64,000 nucleotides of DNA from Chaenocephalus aceratus. Its lineage: Eukaryota; Chordata; Actinopteri; Perciformes; Channichthyidae. Below the pieces are notes generated by a model. The model ran no database searches. It worked only from the letters and a program-made list of their open reading frames with translations, and was not told the DNA's origin. The position numbers were made by a program, and so were the translations under genes. Shown here one piece after another: positions 12,584 through 24,903 of this stretch. Positions within the stretch are counted from its first letter, which is position 1, and each line of letters begins with the position of its first letter. The stretch is taken from contig JAMFTG010000488.1 in assembly GCA_023974075.1 (NCBI GenBank), forward strand, positions 558,001 to 622,000, in the 5' to 3' direction.

Positions 12584-13262
12584 CAGAGATGGGGTCATTA
12601 CTAAAAAAATGTAATATATTACATATCACTTTAAAAAAAGTAATATATTACACTACTCGTTACTTTACTCGTTACTTTACTCGCCGAGCACGTACGAACT
12701 GCGCATGCATGAGTGGCAATAACTCTCCATACCAGCAGGCGGCGGTAGTGTGTATTCGTCATTCAAAACAGGCAGCAACCGGAAGACAGAGAAGAAGAAC
12801 AGACTACGTGATATAAACAAACAACAAATAGCGTGTGCGTTAGCTTCACCTTAGCATGTGTTCTTTGCAGGCTTGTTGAGGTTTGATGTGGTGTTTACAG
12901 CAGTGGATAACAGCTTCTGGCCTGGACACAGTTTAACCTCACCGTCACATTCCTGTCTATTCTTCGGACGAACTCAAAATAATGGGCAGACCTCCACCCC
13001 TCGAAAGTTATCGCCGACTCGGCCATGTTTATGCAGCACTGCACGTGGAGATGTGGACGCGCAGATTACGTACATATAAACCTGCGGCGGAAACCCCTCT
13101 TGTCCGTCAGTGTGATTATGGCTGATATTTAGTAAGTAACGAAGTAACGCGTGTCGGGGCAATTTTAGTAACTGTAGTGTGATTACTGAATTATAAAAGT
13201 AGCGCGTTACACTACTCCGTTACCCACAAAAGTAATATTATTACAGTAACACACCAACTCTC
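12584..13262. mobile_element. Non-autonomous DNA transposon with 8-bp TSD (hAT/Zisupton-like)
   Basis: An exact 8-bp duplication CTAAGGAC flanks the element (12,576-12,583 and 13,263-13,270). The ends CAGAGATGGGGTCATTAC and GTAACACACCAACTCTC form an imperfect inverted repeat, with more pairing in the GTAATATATTAC and GTAACG-type motifs further in. There is no transposase, so it is a deletion derivative or MITE. Confidence 0.85.
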
Positions 13263-13270
13263 CTAAGGAC

Positions 13271-14298
13271 CACCCTATTTTACAATAGTACAAATGTATA
13301 GAAAGATTTCAGGCATCAGGAGTCACACCAGCTCATTCAAAGCTCATCTGGGTTAAACTGAAGTGCTATTTCATAATGAATATCAGACTGAAAGAACAAC
13401 AATATGACATTCATGACAAAACTGGCAAAGTAAACAAAAAAATGTACTTTCAATATTGATTGAGCTCTAATGATTTGTCAATGCAACTACATCAAATTCT
13501 ATTCAAATCCTTTTCTTCTACTAAAGCTTAGCAGAGTACAGCATACTGGGTTCTCCCTTTAAGCTTTCTTCAGAAACTGATACGATGATATTAAATGTTC
13601 ATTCCTCCAAAACATCTTTGAGAAATGGCAGGGAGCCACTGCAGTCACAGAATAAATATGTTTCTATTGTTCCATTCTGAATGAACTAAAGGCAAAGCAT
13701 CCCTAACATAAAGTTAGGGATGTTGTTAGCATGTATGTCTACGACCCCCATTTCAATACATTCAAATTGGATGCTTTGAAGACAACATATTAATCTGACT
13801 CACTGACATTATGGTGATTATATGTGTATCTTAAATTGGTGAAGATATAATTAATAGACATTGTACATGAACACTGTGAATACAGTTAACGAAGAGCAGC
13901 ACATCGCTTTACAGAAGAGGAAAGACTGACACACAAATCACACATTAACAGGGGGAAGAAAAGCAATTGAGATTTATAAAACATTTGAACACATTCAATA
14001 AGTATCAGTTAAAAACAGAGAGAGTGGCATTTGGCAAAGTGACATACAAATAAATAAGCTGGATCAACAAGTGCAGACAGTTTGATCAAACATGTAAAAA
14101 GTTGACTTATATACATCTGTAAAAAAATGCAACAAAAACATTTGATATCCGGATAAAAGAAAAGCGTGTATTTATATAAGAAGTTGTCACTCCATTATGA
14201 CAATACTTGCAGATCTGCAAAGTAATTCCTGAGATAATACAATGAGCCAGGGAGCACGAGAACCTGAGACTTTACTTTTGTTAGCATTTGTCAAGTCT
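13271..14298 (-). other. Probable 3' UTR and downstream flank of the GT6 gene
   Basis: No coding signal is present. The part next to 14,298 should be the untranslated 3' end of the minus-strand glycosyltransferase gene. A certain polyadenylation site was not identified. Confidence 0.4.
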
Positions 14299-16176
14299 TT
14301 AAGGTGTGCGAAGTGTGTCATAATATTTTGGTGCCCACAGTAACCGGGTGACTTGTATGTCGCGCCTGAAACCGATGCTGGTATCCCAGCAGTACTCTGG
14401 AGAGAGAACCCTGCTGGGTTTGTGGAGCAGCATGTACTTGTTCAGATGGCTCTCATCGTGCCACACAGCCTCCACATTGTTCTGTTTGTCCTCCATGATG
14501 CCCTGATAGCAGGCCTCGGTCAACGCTTTCACATTCTTCCACGAGCCTCCGAAGAGGGCAGCGTGGTAGTAAAAATCCCCAGTTTCCATGTACGCTTTGG
14601 AGTTTGGGTTGCGGTCGTAGGTGTAAAAATACTTTGGAAGGTGGTAGTAGTGGGCGTGGAGCAGAGCCACTGAATCCCCAAGAGCCTCTGATCCAAATCT
14701 CCCGGTAAATACCTGATCCACATCAAAGCAGAAGACGTGCGTGCAGTGGTGGCGAATATCAGACTCTATCACATCTGATATGCTCTTCATTCGCATCATA
14801 GAGACCTCCACCTGGAGTTCTTCTCCACTTTGATCACCTTCATGCTTCTCAGAGGAGACAACTTGATGTTAGGCACCTTCTCTGGCATGTCCGTAAACAC
14901 GTAGTAGGTCACGGGCAAACCCACCATAAAGTGTTGCTCGGCTGAGTTCAGGAATGTGTGTAGGTAAGCATCAAGGTATCTTTTGAGGAAAAGAAAACAA
15001 GTCACTTTTCTGTTAGACTCTTATCACTCTACCTCCAGAGGAAACTGAGGTCCATTGATTCGTGCAACAAACTGTTGCAGATCTTCTTTAGTCTGCTGCT
15101 GCAAGTAAAAACGGTTTGCTGCCACCAGGTTTTATTTTTTTTTAACAGTATGTCCAACCTAGTTAAACATTAATGCACTAAACATACAGTTGGCTGAGCA
15201 GGAGGTATTTAGGTTTGACGACAGATTATCTTTAGAGTTATTACTTTATTCATGTGAAAACCAACCTGCCCACAGCAAAGACTGTTAGAGCCACAGAGGA
15301 TCCTTTCATCTTGTGCATCTCGTCGTAGAGGCGGGGGTCAAACATCCCTTCCCAGATGATGGCAGCTTTCCAATATGTACAGGTTAGCACGTCAGGTCTG
15401 GACCTGAAATATAAAACAAATGCATTTATTTAGACTGAATTCCCTTTTATAATTCTCTTCTTTACCAACCTGAAGTTTACTACAGGTACATTGTGACTTA
15501 AACATGTCATATGCATCTAAATATTTTTAGTAGTATTATTTTATTTTACACTCAACTTAGATTTAGTTAAATTCTGTTGCACCAAAACTAAACTTTCACT
15601 GCAATGTCAGGTTAAACGTATAAAATAGCTACTCTTCTAATATGGATTAAGCAAAAATAGTTTTATGTGGCTCCATTAATTGAGCCAACATTTATTTATA
15701 AAACACCTTCTTCTTAGAAATTATTTAAAAAGGTGAAATACAAAAACCACCACTTATTTGTTGTTGCTGCTTTATGTCCAATCAGATGAAACCTGCGGCT
15801 TCTCAACATGATAGATACATGTCTGTGTTGGTCTCAGCACTATCTGTTCAGCCACATTGTAAACGGTCTTCTGGTCTTACTGGAGATTGAGGCTGGCGTC
15901 CACACTGCTGTCCAGATTCAGCATCTTTGCACTTTCGCACTTTCCAAATGGCATTTCCCATAGGTAGGAAGCCATTAAAAGTCTAAAACAAAAAATAAAA
16001 ACACGTGTTCATTAAGTAATGTTAGCATTTAGGCTTACAGTAATTGTTCTTGTATGTAGTGTCCCGTACATTTATCACAGACTCACTTTACAGATGGAGA
16101 TATTAAGTAGATAGCACAGAGTGCGATGGGAACAAAGAGCACACATTTGAAAACACTCCTCATCCTCTGAAGATGT
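14299..16176 (-). CDS. GT6 family glycosyltransferase (alpha-1,3-galactosyltransferase/ABO-like), frameshifted
   Basis: This is a type II Golgi enzyme of family GT6 (ABO, GGTA1, GBGT1), which adds alpha-1,3-linked Gal or GalNAc to surface glycans. Exons on the minus strand are 16,176-16,087 (ATG at 16,163; hydrophobic anchor CVLFVPIALCAIYLI), 15,982-15,881 (stem), 15,403-15,266 (RPDVLTCTYWKAAIIWEG) and 14,979-14,299. All have GT-AG borders and matching phases. The catalytic exon holds the DVD motif (FCFDVDQVF), the triad HAA (DFYYHAALFGG), HDESHLNKY and VLSPEYCWD. In known enzymes HAA at that triad marks galactosyl specificity (GGTA1), against LGG/MGA in ABO. Near 14,805-14,812 the frame shifts: after NSRW the expected VSMMRMKS continues one frame away. 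Total coding length is 998 nt, 2 modulo 3, so a net loss of one nucleotide (or four) is implied. It is a recent pseudogene or an assembly error. Confidence 0.9.
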
Positions 16177-16179
16177 CTG

Positions 16180-17440
16180 CGAAAAAAAGCCAAAGATGTC
16201 AGATTAGTCAGATTACACAGAAACCTCTGTGTGTGGCACCGTAGCTTAAACAATAAAGTAGTATTTATTTTGTTTGTTTTTTATTTTAAAGATGTGAAAT
16301 ACCCCATTGTTGAGAAACGCTGGGGTCAAGGCTCAGTGTAAGGTGATCTCTCTTGTGAAAGAACGAGGCAGCAGCTGATGTTTCATGAATGAAACGGCAC
16401 CTGAGAAAAGAAGAGCAAGTATTTTACTTATTGAAACAATTATCATTGAATCTCATTGGTTCAAATTCACCCATCTAGGTATGGCAGTGCTTTTCTTTTA
16501 ACTTTCGAGATAGTGGAGGTGATAGGGTAGCTTAATATTGGTGTTGATTCCAAAATGATATTTTACAATATAAGATCTAAAAGTACAAGCTATTGAATAT
16601 TAACACAAGCAGCCATTCAAGAAGTTTGTCAAAATAAAATACACTTACACATTTGGTAACATTTAGATTTTATATATATGTTTTATTCTCCTATTCTCTG
16701 GAAGAGTTTAGTTAGAAAAGACAAAAACAGTGCTAGTTATGTTTTTCCGGGAATTGCCGGTGTAAATAAAAACATATAGCATCCAACAATTAGACAAAAA
16801 CCTTCATAAATTATTGTCAATGTTCGAAAATCTCACTCATAGTATGGAAACACCTTTAAACTGAATTCAGACTAAGAAATACATTGTTGACCGGACCAAC
16901 TGTGCAAACAGGATAACATAATTAAATTGACATACAAAGGTAACTCAACCGAGAGTCACCCGCATTCATCCATAATTCATCAAATACTAGTTTTACCAGG
17001 TAAATACCCCACCCTTGATGTTTTCTTAAGACACGATTCGTCTCCCTGCGGTTCAGCTTTGTGTTTTGGGTCAAAATGCAGAGGGGGGGCTTCTTGTTCA
17101 AAGGTCTTCTCTGACGTAACAGGAAAACTACCGGCCCCTCTGTTTTTTAGGTGTGTTACCGACGGATACCGCTCCTATACACTTCTCATGAAGTGTTTAC
17201 TATGTCTACACCAACGCCCTCTGTTATGTAACACCTAACTGTCGCCCGTAGTTCGACGCATGACTTAAAAGCTGTGAGCTCATGAGGGCTCAGGGACGCT
17301 CGCAACCCTTCTGGACAGATGTATACATATTTTTTAATCACACTCGATTATTGAGAAATACCACTCCATGTGACCTGATTTCCACATTCACAACATACAT
17401 GATGGACACGCCAGTTAATGATGAAGGGAAAAAGGGAAAA
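16180..17440. other. Upstream region of the GT6 gene, no exon confirmed
   Basis: A GT6 5' non-coding exon may lie around 16,320-16,400 (minus strand, after TTTTCTCAG), but no firm donor was seen. The rest has no recognised gene. The stretch near 17,100-17,240 (ACGGATACCGCTCC) is GC-richer but not coding. Confidence 0.4.
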
Positions 17441-17449
17441 AGTACGGAA

Positions 17450-17578
17450 GAGGATTAGGGCCACATTAGGACAATGTTTTGGGATGTGACTGAATGTAAA
17501 AAAAACAGAATTCTGACTTAAAGATGATTTTACTTTTGGTCTGATGCCAAACATCTTTTCCATGTGGCCCTAATCCTC
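17450..17578. repeat. Short inverted repeat
   Basis: GAGGATTAGGGCCACAT (17,450-17,466) is exactly reverse-complemented at 17,562-17,578, with a spacer of about 95 bp. It may be the two ends of a tiny foldback element. Confidence 0.75.
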
Positions 17579-17987
17579 TTCAATAAAAAACGGAAAAATA
17601 AGCTAAACTTATATATTTTTCGTTGTTTTATTAGTGGGTTTAGTTTGTGTGAGAAGGTGTGGCACTGCACAATCATACCTTAATGATGACGAGCATTATT
17701 ACAAAGCTCCATTAAAGGGGACCTGTCATGCAAAATGCACTTGTGTACGTCTTTTATACATGAATATGTGTCCCCGGTGTGTCAGGGAACTCACCAAGTG
17801 TGAGAAAACACACCCTCTCTCTTTTCCTCCATACCCAAATCTCTAAAAACGGGGCTGCAACGGAGCTGATCCAGACGTTAAGTTTTCTGATGTCAGAAAA
17901 GGAGTGGCCAACTCTCCACCTATCAGGGGAATGGGGGCTTGGGCCACGGCCGGCCATTACTGCTTGAAAGCGCTGGAGACACTGTAG

Positions 17988-18720
17988 CAGTGGCGAGCCG
18001 TCATGGCCCTCTAGGTCCTCTGTGAGGGCCTAAGATATTTAAAAAAATAATATTTGAACACATTAAAAAAAAAAAAAAATTTAAATATTTTTTTTATATA
18101 GTTTTTTTGTTACATTTTTAGTTTTACCAAAACAACTTTATTTAATTGTATTTCAAATAACATTTCCAAATAAATAAATCCTTCGAATCTGCCTGTTCAG
18201 TTTCTGTTAGAATGTGAAGGGTTAAATGTCGTCTCTGCGAGTTACTGTGAAGACGGGAGAGCTTGGTCCCTCTCTACATTCACAGAGGGCCAGCTATAGT
18301 AACTCAACGAGAGAGTAATGTCAAATGACAGTACAATTGACTAATCATATCTTCCCTCTAAATGGGCGGGCTTTATTTTCGCGGACTTTATGACAAGTTC
18401 CGCCCGCTGTGAGGTCTATGCAAGTGGTGCAGTGACGCGTCCTAAAACCCGGAAGTAAGCCGCGCTCGGATTCCCTCGACAGAAAGCAGTGGGATTTCTC
18501 CATAGGATTTTGGAAAATAGCTTGAAATAATGTCTGTGGAAAACGAACCTGTTAGATAAATGCACGTTTTGTTCAGCCGGATAATATCCACATGTCTACC
18601 CTACTTTTATTATTTTCGAATCATAAATCTAATCGATAGATTTATGATTAGCATAAGTTCATTCATGATTGCTCAGGGGGGGTCAGATGGCCTAGCTATA
18701 AAAGTCACGGCTCGCCACTG
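17988..18720. mobile_element. hAT-type non-autonomous element with 8-bp TSD
   Basis: The exact duplication CACTGTAG flanks it (17,980-17,987 and 18,721-18,728). The ends CAGTGGCGAGCCGTCA and GTCACGGCTCGCCACTG are inverted repeats. The interior is AT-rich and non-coding. It is inserted into an older repeat, whose text (starting GGGGACCTGTCATGC at about 17,715) resumes after 18,728 with the GC-rich block to about 18,970. Confidence 0.92.
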
Positions 18721-19201
18721 CACTGTAGTACATATGCCAGGCCTGTAACTGGTGCTGTAGTCTGCCACAAAAGCAGGGAAGAAGACTTCCCGCACATGGT
18801 TGCCATGGTTGCCCTTCTGTTTATTCTCCGCTGTGGCTCTTTTTCTCCCTGCCCGAGGCAAGCGTTTGCTCCTGCTGCTGTAATTCAATGCAATCCCTCC
18901 CTTGCTGTAATTCTCTCCGGTAGTCCACCAGCAGATGACAAACACCCTCCTCTCCGGCTCTTCCAAGGAACGAGGGGACCGTGCGGCAGAGTTTCAGTTC
19001 GATTTTTTTCTGCCGGTCAACATATCCGTTAAAGTTTAAATCTTCCGGACAAAATTAGAAAAGTGCCGGTCAAAGGTCTTCTTTATTATTTATTGAGCTT
19101 TAAAACAAATGAATAACGACTCCATATAATCATATAAGAATAAAACACGGAGGACGGAGCCTTTCTTTTCCTCCCCCTCTTCTGAGAGCCCAGCAGCTGA
19201 T

Positions 19202-20560
19202 CTAGCAGCCCGAGCCCCAAGAGCCATGGTTCCGGCCATGGTTCTGGTCCCAGAAGCCATGGTTCCAGACCCAATTCTGGCCCAAGCGGCCATGGTTCCG
19301 GCCCCAGTTCTGGCCCCAGTTCTGGCCCCAGCAGCCATGGTTCCAGACCCAGTTCTGGCCCCAGCAGCCATGGTTCCGGTCCCAGTTCCGGCCCCAGCGG
19401 CCATGGTTCCGGCCCCGGTTCCGGCCCCAGCAGCCATAGTTCCAGACCCAGTTCTGGCCCCAGTACCTCCTCTAGTCCCAACTCTGGTCCCTACTCAAGT
19501 CCCTACTCAAGTCCCAACTCAAGTCCCTACTGAAGTGCCGTTGGAGTTTCCGCTGGGGATCCTGCCAACTCCATGTCCTGTCCCGTTGGGGTTCCCGTCG
19601 ACTACTCTTCTGCCGGGGGTCCTGCTAACCCTATGTCCTATCCCGTTGGGGGTCCCGCCGACTACTCTTCTGCCGGGGGTCCTGCCAACCCTATCTCCTG
19701 TGCCGTTGGAGGTCCCGCCGACTACTCTCCTGCCGGGGGTCCTGCCAACCCTATGTCCTGTCCCGTTGGGGGTCCCACCACTACTCTTCTGCCGGGGGTC
19801 CTGCCAACCCTATGTCCTGTGCCATTGTAGGTTCCGCAGGGGGTCCTGACAGCTCCATGTCCAGTCCCGTTGGAGGTCCCGCCGACTACTCTCCTGCCGG
19901 GGGTCCTGCCAATCCTATGTCCTGTCCCGTTGGGGGTCCCGCCAACTACTCTTCTGCTGGGGGTCCTGCCAACCCTATCTCCTTTGCCGTTGGAGGTCCC
20001 GCCGACTACTCTCCTGCCGGGGGTCCTGCCAACTCCATGTCCTGTCCCGTTGGAGGCCCCGCCGACTACTCTTCTGCCGGAGGTCCTGCCAACCGTGTCC
20101 TGTGCCGTTGGGGGTCCCGCCGACTACTCTTCGGTCGGGGGTCCTGCCAACCCTGTGTCCTGTGCCTCTGGGGGTCCCGCCGACACCTCTGCTGCCGGGG
20201 GTTCTGCCAACCCCTTGTCCATTTCCGTTGGAGGCCCCGCCATCACCTGTCTTGCCGGGGGTCCTGCCAACTCCTGGTCCTCATCCGTGGGGGATCCTGC
20301 CGAAGCCTGTCCCACCGGGTCCGGTTCTTGTTCGACCGACACCGGGTGCTGCCCGGCCTCCGGAGCTGTCTGGTCTTCGCCCTCGAGCCCGGCCCCCTGA
20401 GAGCCGCGGTCTTCGCCCTCGAGCCCGGCCCTCTGAGAGCCGCGGTCTTCGCCCTCGAGCCCGGCCCCCTGAGAGCCGCAGTCTTCGTCCTCGAGCCCGG
20501 CCCCCTGAGTGCCGCGGTCTTCGCCCTCGGGCCCGGCCCCCTGACTCTTCCTGCCGCTGC
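19202..20560 (+). repeat. Composite GC-rich minisatellite, three repeat classes
   Basis: Three tandem arrays follow one another. At 19,222-19,470 there is a unit of about 33-36 bp, GCCATGGTTCCAGACCCAG with a variable rest. At about 19,545-20,310 there is a unit near 60 bp containing CCTGCCAACCCTATGTCC and GGTCCCGCCGACTACTCT, about 12 copies. At about 20,378-20,550 there is a 36-bp unit containing GAGAGCCGCGGTCTTCGCC, about 4-5 copies. Several frames on both strands stay open, giving Pro/Gly/Ala-rich peptides. The longest is a 323-residue plus-strand frame at 19,812-20,783. Because many frames are open at once, no coding gene is claimed; a repeat-rich protein cannot be excluded. Confidence 0.85.
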
Positions 20561-20919
20561 CTTAGCCCTCATGCTCGGCCCCCTGAGTTCGCCCGCTGTG
20601 GCCTTCGCCCCACCATGGACTCTGCCTTGCCCCCCGGGCCGTCCGCCCGAGTCCCCCTTCTCGGCTTCTGCCTTGCCCCCAGGCCGTCCGCACGAGATCC
20701 CTTCCGGGTCCTCCGCTGTGCTTCTGGACTGTCAGCCCAAAACCCGTCCTCCAGACCCCCTCCACCCACCCTGGTGGCCTTAGTTCTGAGGTCAGAGAGG
20801 AGAGAGGGAACTAGAATGGTTTGTTGCAGAGGTATGGCGACATGAGAGAAGTTGAGACAGAACAAGTGGACAAAACCCTGAAATCAGACCCAACATAATA
20901 CAGACAGACAAATAACCCA

Positions 20920-21095
20920 GAGTCAGAGGACTAGATGAAGCTGAAGACAAGCTGTGGTCCTACATTGAAATAAGAAATATTTGCATTTTGATCCCTCTTG
21001 TGCCAGGTGTAGTTAGCTACTGGGCTAGCATCACTGCTACAGGTCACTGAACTGCCCTCCTCTATTTCACAGAGGGGAGTTTTGGAGCGTCTGGA
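20920..21095 (-). pseudogene. Decayed CD22-like Ig exon
   Basis: Read on the minus strand this matches the Ig exon of genes A and B (compare 32,960-33,151). Shared words include GGTGTAGTTAGCTACTGGG, AGCATCACTGCTACAGGTCA and GCCCTCCTCTAT. It has lost several segments, including the part encoding the first Ig strands, and frame is not kept. A second, shorter piece with the same text (CATTGAAATAAGAAATATTT) lies at 21,563-21,622, beyond a GT repeat, so this relic was itself duplicated. Confidence 0.75.
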
Positions 21096-21324
21096 GATTC
21101 AGAGAGAGCTGTGTCATTCACATCACTAAGCTCTAAATGTTAATGTGACTTTCTCAAATGTTGCATTTTGGATAAATTGATCAATTTGGATTAATCGATA
21201 CATTGTTTGGTAATTATTTTCATGCATGTCCTTTAAAAAAAAGGACATGTATGAAAAAAAGTGTATGCTCAGTTTTACATTCAGGGCACAGGAAGATTGG
21301 GAAATGCCATGTTTTTTTCTGCAG

Positions 21325-21561
<237 letters not shown>

Positions 21562-21639
21562 CATTGAAATAAGAAATATTTGCATTTTGATCGCTCTTGT
21601 AGCAGGTGTATTTAGCTGCTGGGTGACCAATGATACTCT

Positions 21640-23420
21640 TTGACTTTGTTGTTTCTTAATTGAACCAGGTGGAACAGAAGTCTACACAAAAAGTTTATGG
21701 TCAGTTTTACAGTCAGGGCAAAGGAAGATTGGAAAATGCCTTCATATAAATGAACAGTGAATGATTAGTGATACATTAATTAGAATAGTGTGAGACTCTC
21801 TGAACAGTTCCCTCTGTTCGCTCTGTGGTCAGGTTGCTGCTGAGGTCAGTGTGAAAATAACAATGAATGCAGAGCACTGAGGTGTGAGCAGCTTCTGTCT
21901 GATATACAGATAAGAAAAAGAAGAAGACTGCTTTAAACTCAAAGTGTGGAAATATAACACTGAGGTCAGAGAGGAGAGAAGGAACTAGAAGGGTTTGGTA
22001 CAGAGTTATGGCGACATGAGAGAAGTTGAGAAACAAAAACACAAGAAAACAAAACCCAAAGAAAAGTAGCAGCCAGAGAGATTATAGCAGAGTTCAATTC
22101 AGTGACAAGAGTCAAACTAAGACAACTGAAGATCACCTTACATTAATAAACATGAATAAGAAGAATGACTATGACGGGGTCATAAACTAAGGTCCAGTTG
22201 TAAATAAGGAACAAGATGAAGGCACAAGCTACTAAAAATGTATAATAATCTAGATGAAATCAAAGTTTTTTGTTTGCAAAGAACAAGGTGGTTCAATAAA
22301 AGATCAGTATGTATGTGACGAAGGTAAGCAAGAGTGTAGAGTACCTGGCAGAGAAAGATTTTATTTTTCAATTACTTGTATTGCTTCACGGAGTTAACCG
22401 TTTACACAAATCCATTCCACTTATTTCCACCTCCTCTCTCGCTGTGAGACTATAAAACATGTCAGATTAAATAATGTTCACAGGAGGTATACATAATCAT
22501 TACATCAATAAACTGTTTCTACTCACAGTGAAGGAGGAACCATGTGTTCAAAGATGCCTTTCGTCTGTCGTCAATGAGCAGAAGACGGATATCAGGCTGT
22601 TAAAGATTTACTTCCTCATTAGATTATTCATATGCATGATGAGCCAAACCCCAGTAACACCCACTACACAGTAAAGTGTTGTTGTTTAACAAACAATACA
22701 CTTTTCTTAAACTAAATAAACTATGGGTAAAGACCCGTTTAGCTGCCTATACTGACTCCTGAAAAAAGCATTAGAAGGGATTTAAAATGATAAGGGCGAA
22801 ACAGTTGATCTCTCTGAGCAGTGAGACGTCACACAGTCTGCAGGTGGAGTGAAGGAACAGGAAGGCATTAACCTCTGAACCCACGAGGCAGTTTGACTGA
22901 ACAGGATGAAGAGAACTGTATTCATTATAAGAGAGGATGGAAAATGCCATTTCATTTCTCTTGGTTTGTTTCGTCTCTGCTCTCTCTGCGTCAGGTTGCT
23001 TCTGTTTCAGAGAAATGCAGAACTCTGAGGCGTGAGAAACTCCCATGCCTGTTAGTGTGAACCCAACATGAACACACACATCACACACATTATCAAGTGG
23101 ACAGGAAAAACACATGTTCAATGACTTTGGATGTTTAGGTGGATCAGTTGAATTAACTGTGAACCTATTTCCAATGTTTACATTTATTAAAACACTTTAA
23201 CATTTGAAAAACAACTTCACAGCATGCAGCACACTTTATTATGAATGATTTGCATGTTTAGGAGGTAAGAGAGGACATCAGCACTTTAGTAGTTTGGGTG
23301 AACTGACCCTTTAAAGCAGACAGTGGAGGGAGCTCTCTGAGTGAAGAAGCCTGCATGTGTCTCACTTAAGATCCCCCAGTAGAGGACAGTGAAACATCAG
23401 AAACTGAACCAGGACCCGGA
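21640..23420 (-). pseudogene. Relic 5' module of a CD22-like gene (promoter, 5' UTR, first intron)
   Basis: Stretches here are colinear with the 5' region of gene B: 21,632-22,040 with 48,470-48,760, 22,445-22,680 with 48,940-49,160, and 22,740-23,415 with 49,220-49,930. The 5' UTR exon text GTGAAGGAGGAACCATGTG and its donor at about 22,524 are kept. The signal-peptide exon is truncated near 22,437, and no V-set exon follows. This is therefore a third copy of the gene's 5' end without a gene body. Confidence 0.75.
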
Positions 23421-24259
23421 AACAAAGTACAGTTTATTATTTAACACTGATTGTTTTGGCACATTTAAATGTAGTTGTTCGTCGTTATCTCAATGAAGCA
23501 TGATAAACTGTTCAGCCCTATCAACACGGGGCAACATGTCCAAAGTGGGGTCAGTGTCGCTCTTGCTCCCTCTTGCTCTTTGGCAGAAAGGCCACTTCCG
23601 GTAAGTAGCAAGTAGCATACATACTAAATGTTTATTGCTGGTTGTAGACCCTTGCAGGGATCCTGCAGCCCATGTCTGCTGCCGCTGTTGAACGAAGCTC
23701 TCCTGCTGAGTGTCTTAACTTAGCCTGGTCGGTAGGTACGCTTTTTGCTTGTCTCATCCTTCCTGAATAATATGAATGTAGTATTATTATCGTAACATCA
23801 CCTGCGCTGGAAGCCTAATACAGAAAGACGGCTGTTTTGCCTCAACGTCTGTGCTTCACCGCTACACTGCTGCCTGGCGGGTGTTGCTCTTGGCCTGCAT
23901 CGTCTGTATTGCCTCTTTGTGTCACTGTGCATTACACTACATGACCACATGTTAAACATTGTTATCGTGGACTGTTCGATTAATTTCTGTTTATGATTAG
24001 TTCTTTCATTGACCCTGTTGAGTTAAGCTTGTTTTGTTTATTTAATTCAATCATATTAAGTAGATTGTTGGGTTAATTTCCGTTTCTTTCTGTTGTCTCT
24101 TTGTATTTTCTCCAAATTAATTTAATTGCATCTTGTTATTTTACTAATATATACCTGTGTATTTTTTCTCTATGCTTGTATGGAATGTTTTGTAAAGTGT
24201 CAAAGTGTTTAGAAAAGCTAAATATAATGTGGATACAAAAATATGTGGATTTACATTAC

Positions 24260-24308
24260 CTGGCATAGAGAGAAGGACGACAACAAATCCACTCGCTGTT
24301 AAACTCAT
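24260..24308 (-). pseudogene. Orphan CD22-like signal-peptide exon
   Basis: The minus strand reads MSLTASGFVVVLLSMPG and then a GTAATG donor. It matches the signal exon of genes A and B (MRGAAMSLTAAASG..). The upstream start used there is ACG here, so a downstream ATG would serve. No V-set exon follows within 3 kb, so it is probably dead. Confidence 0.65.
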
Positions 24309-24903
24309 AGCTGCTCCTCTCGTCTCCGTGCGGCTTCAGTGACAATAAAATAAATAAGAAGATTGATGTCCACAAGTAAAACCTTCTATACATTAAAAGA
24401 AAGGGAGTTCTCACAAACCGTAACTTCCCCCTGTGGGCTTGAAGGTAGAAAGGAGACAGACAGCAAGTGGTTTAAAATACCACTTCCTTCCTCTTCACAT
24501 TATTGCTTTACATGGTTTTTTGTTTCGCAGAAAGAGACCAGTTTGTGGTAAACAGAGCACCTCTCCTCACTGACAAGAGAAGACACATCCTAACGTCTTC
24601 CTTTATTATAAAAGCAGCCAAACTTCAAGATCTAAAACCATGTTCTGTGAATAAAATGCAAATTACACAAACTACGAATGCAAATTAACATCACTTGATA
24701 TTATTATGAAGCTGCCTGGACAGTTTCATAATGTGTACAGAAAGTCACATCTCAACATGTATTCATTGAGGTATAGCTTGGGTTTTACATTTGATAATAT
24801 TCATTCAAGCAAACTCAAACCAAACTACAACAAGCAGCACGAGCTGAAGGTTAGCTATCAGTATTTCTGTCTGTGAAGAGCAGGACTGTGGCTGTGCTGT
24901 GGT

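Noticed and set aside
14353..14673. Plus-strand open frame of 106 residues
   Set aside because: It is antisense to the catalytic exon of the GT6 gene, whose minus-strand reading has clear family motifs.
19086..19481. Minus-strand Leu-Gly-Pro-Glu repeat frame as a gene
   Set aside because: It overlaps the minisatellite and is open in several frames; no start context, splice sites or family were seen.
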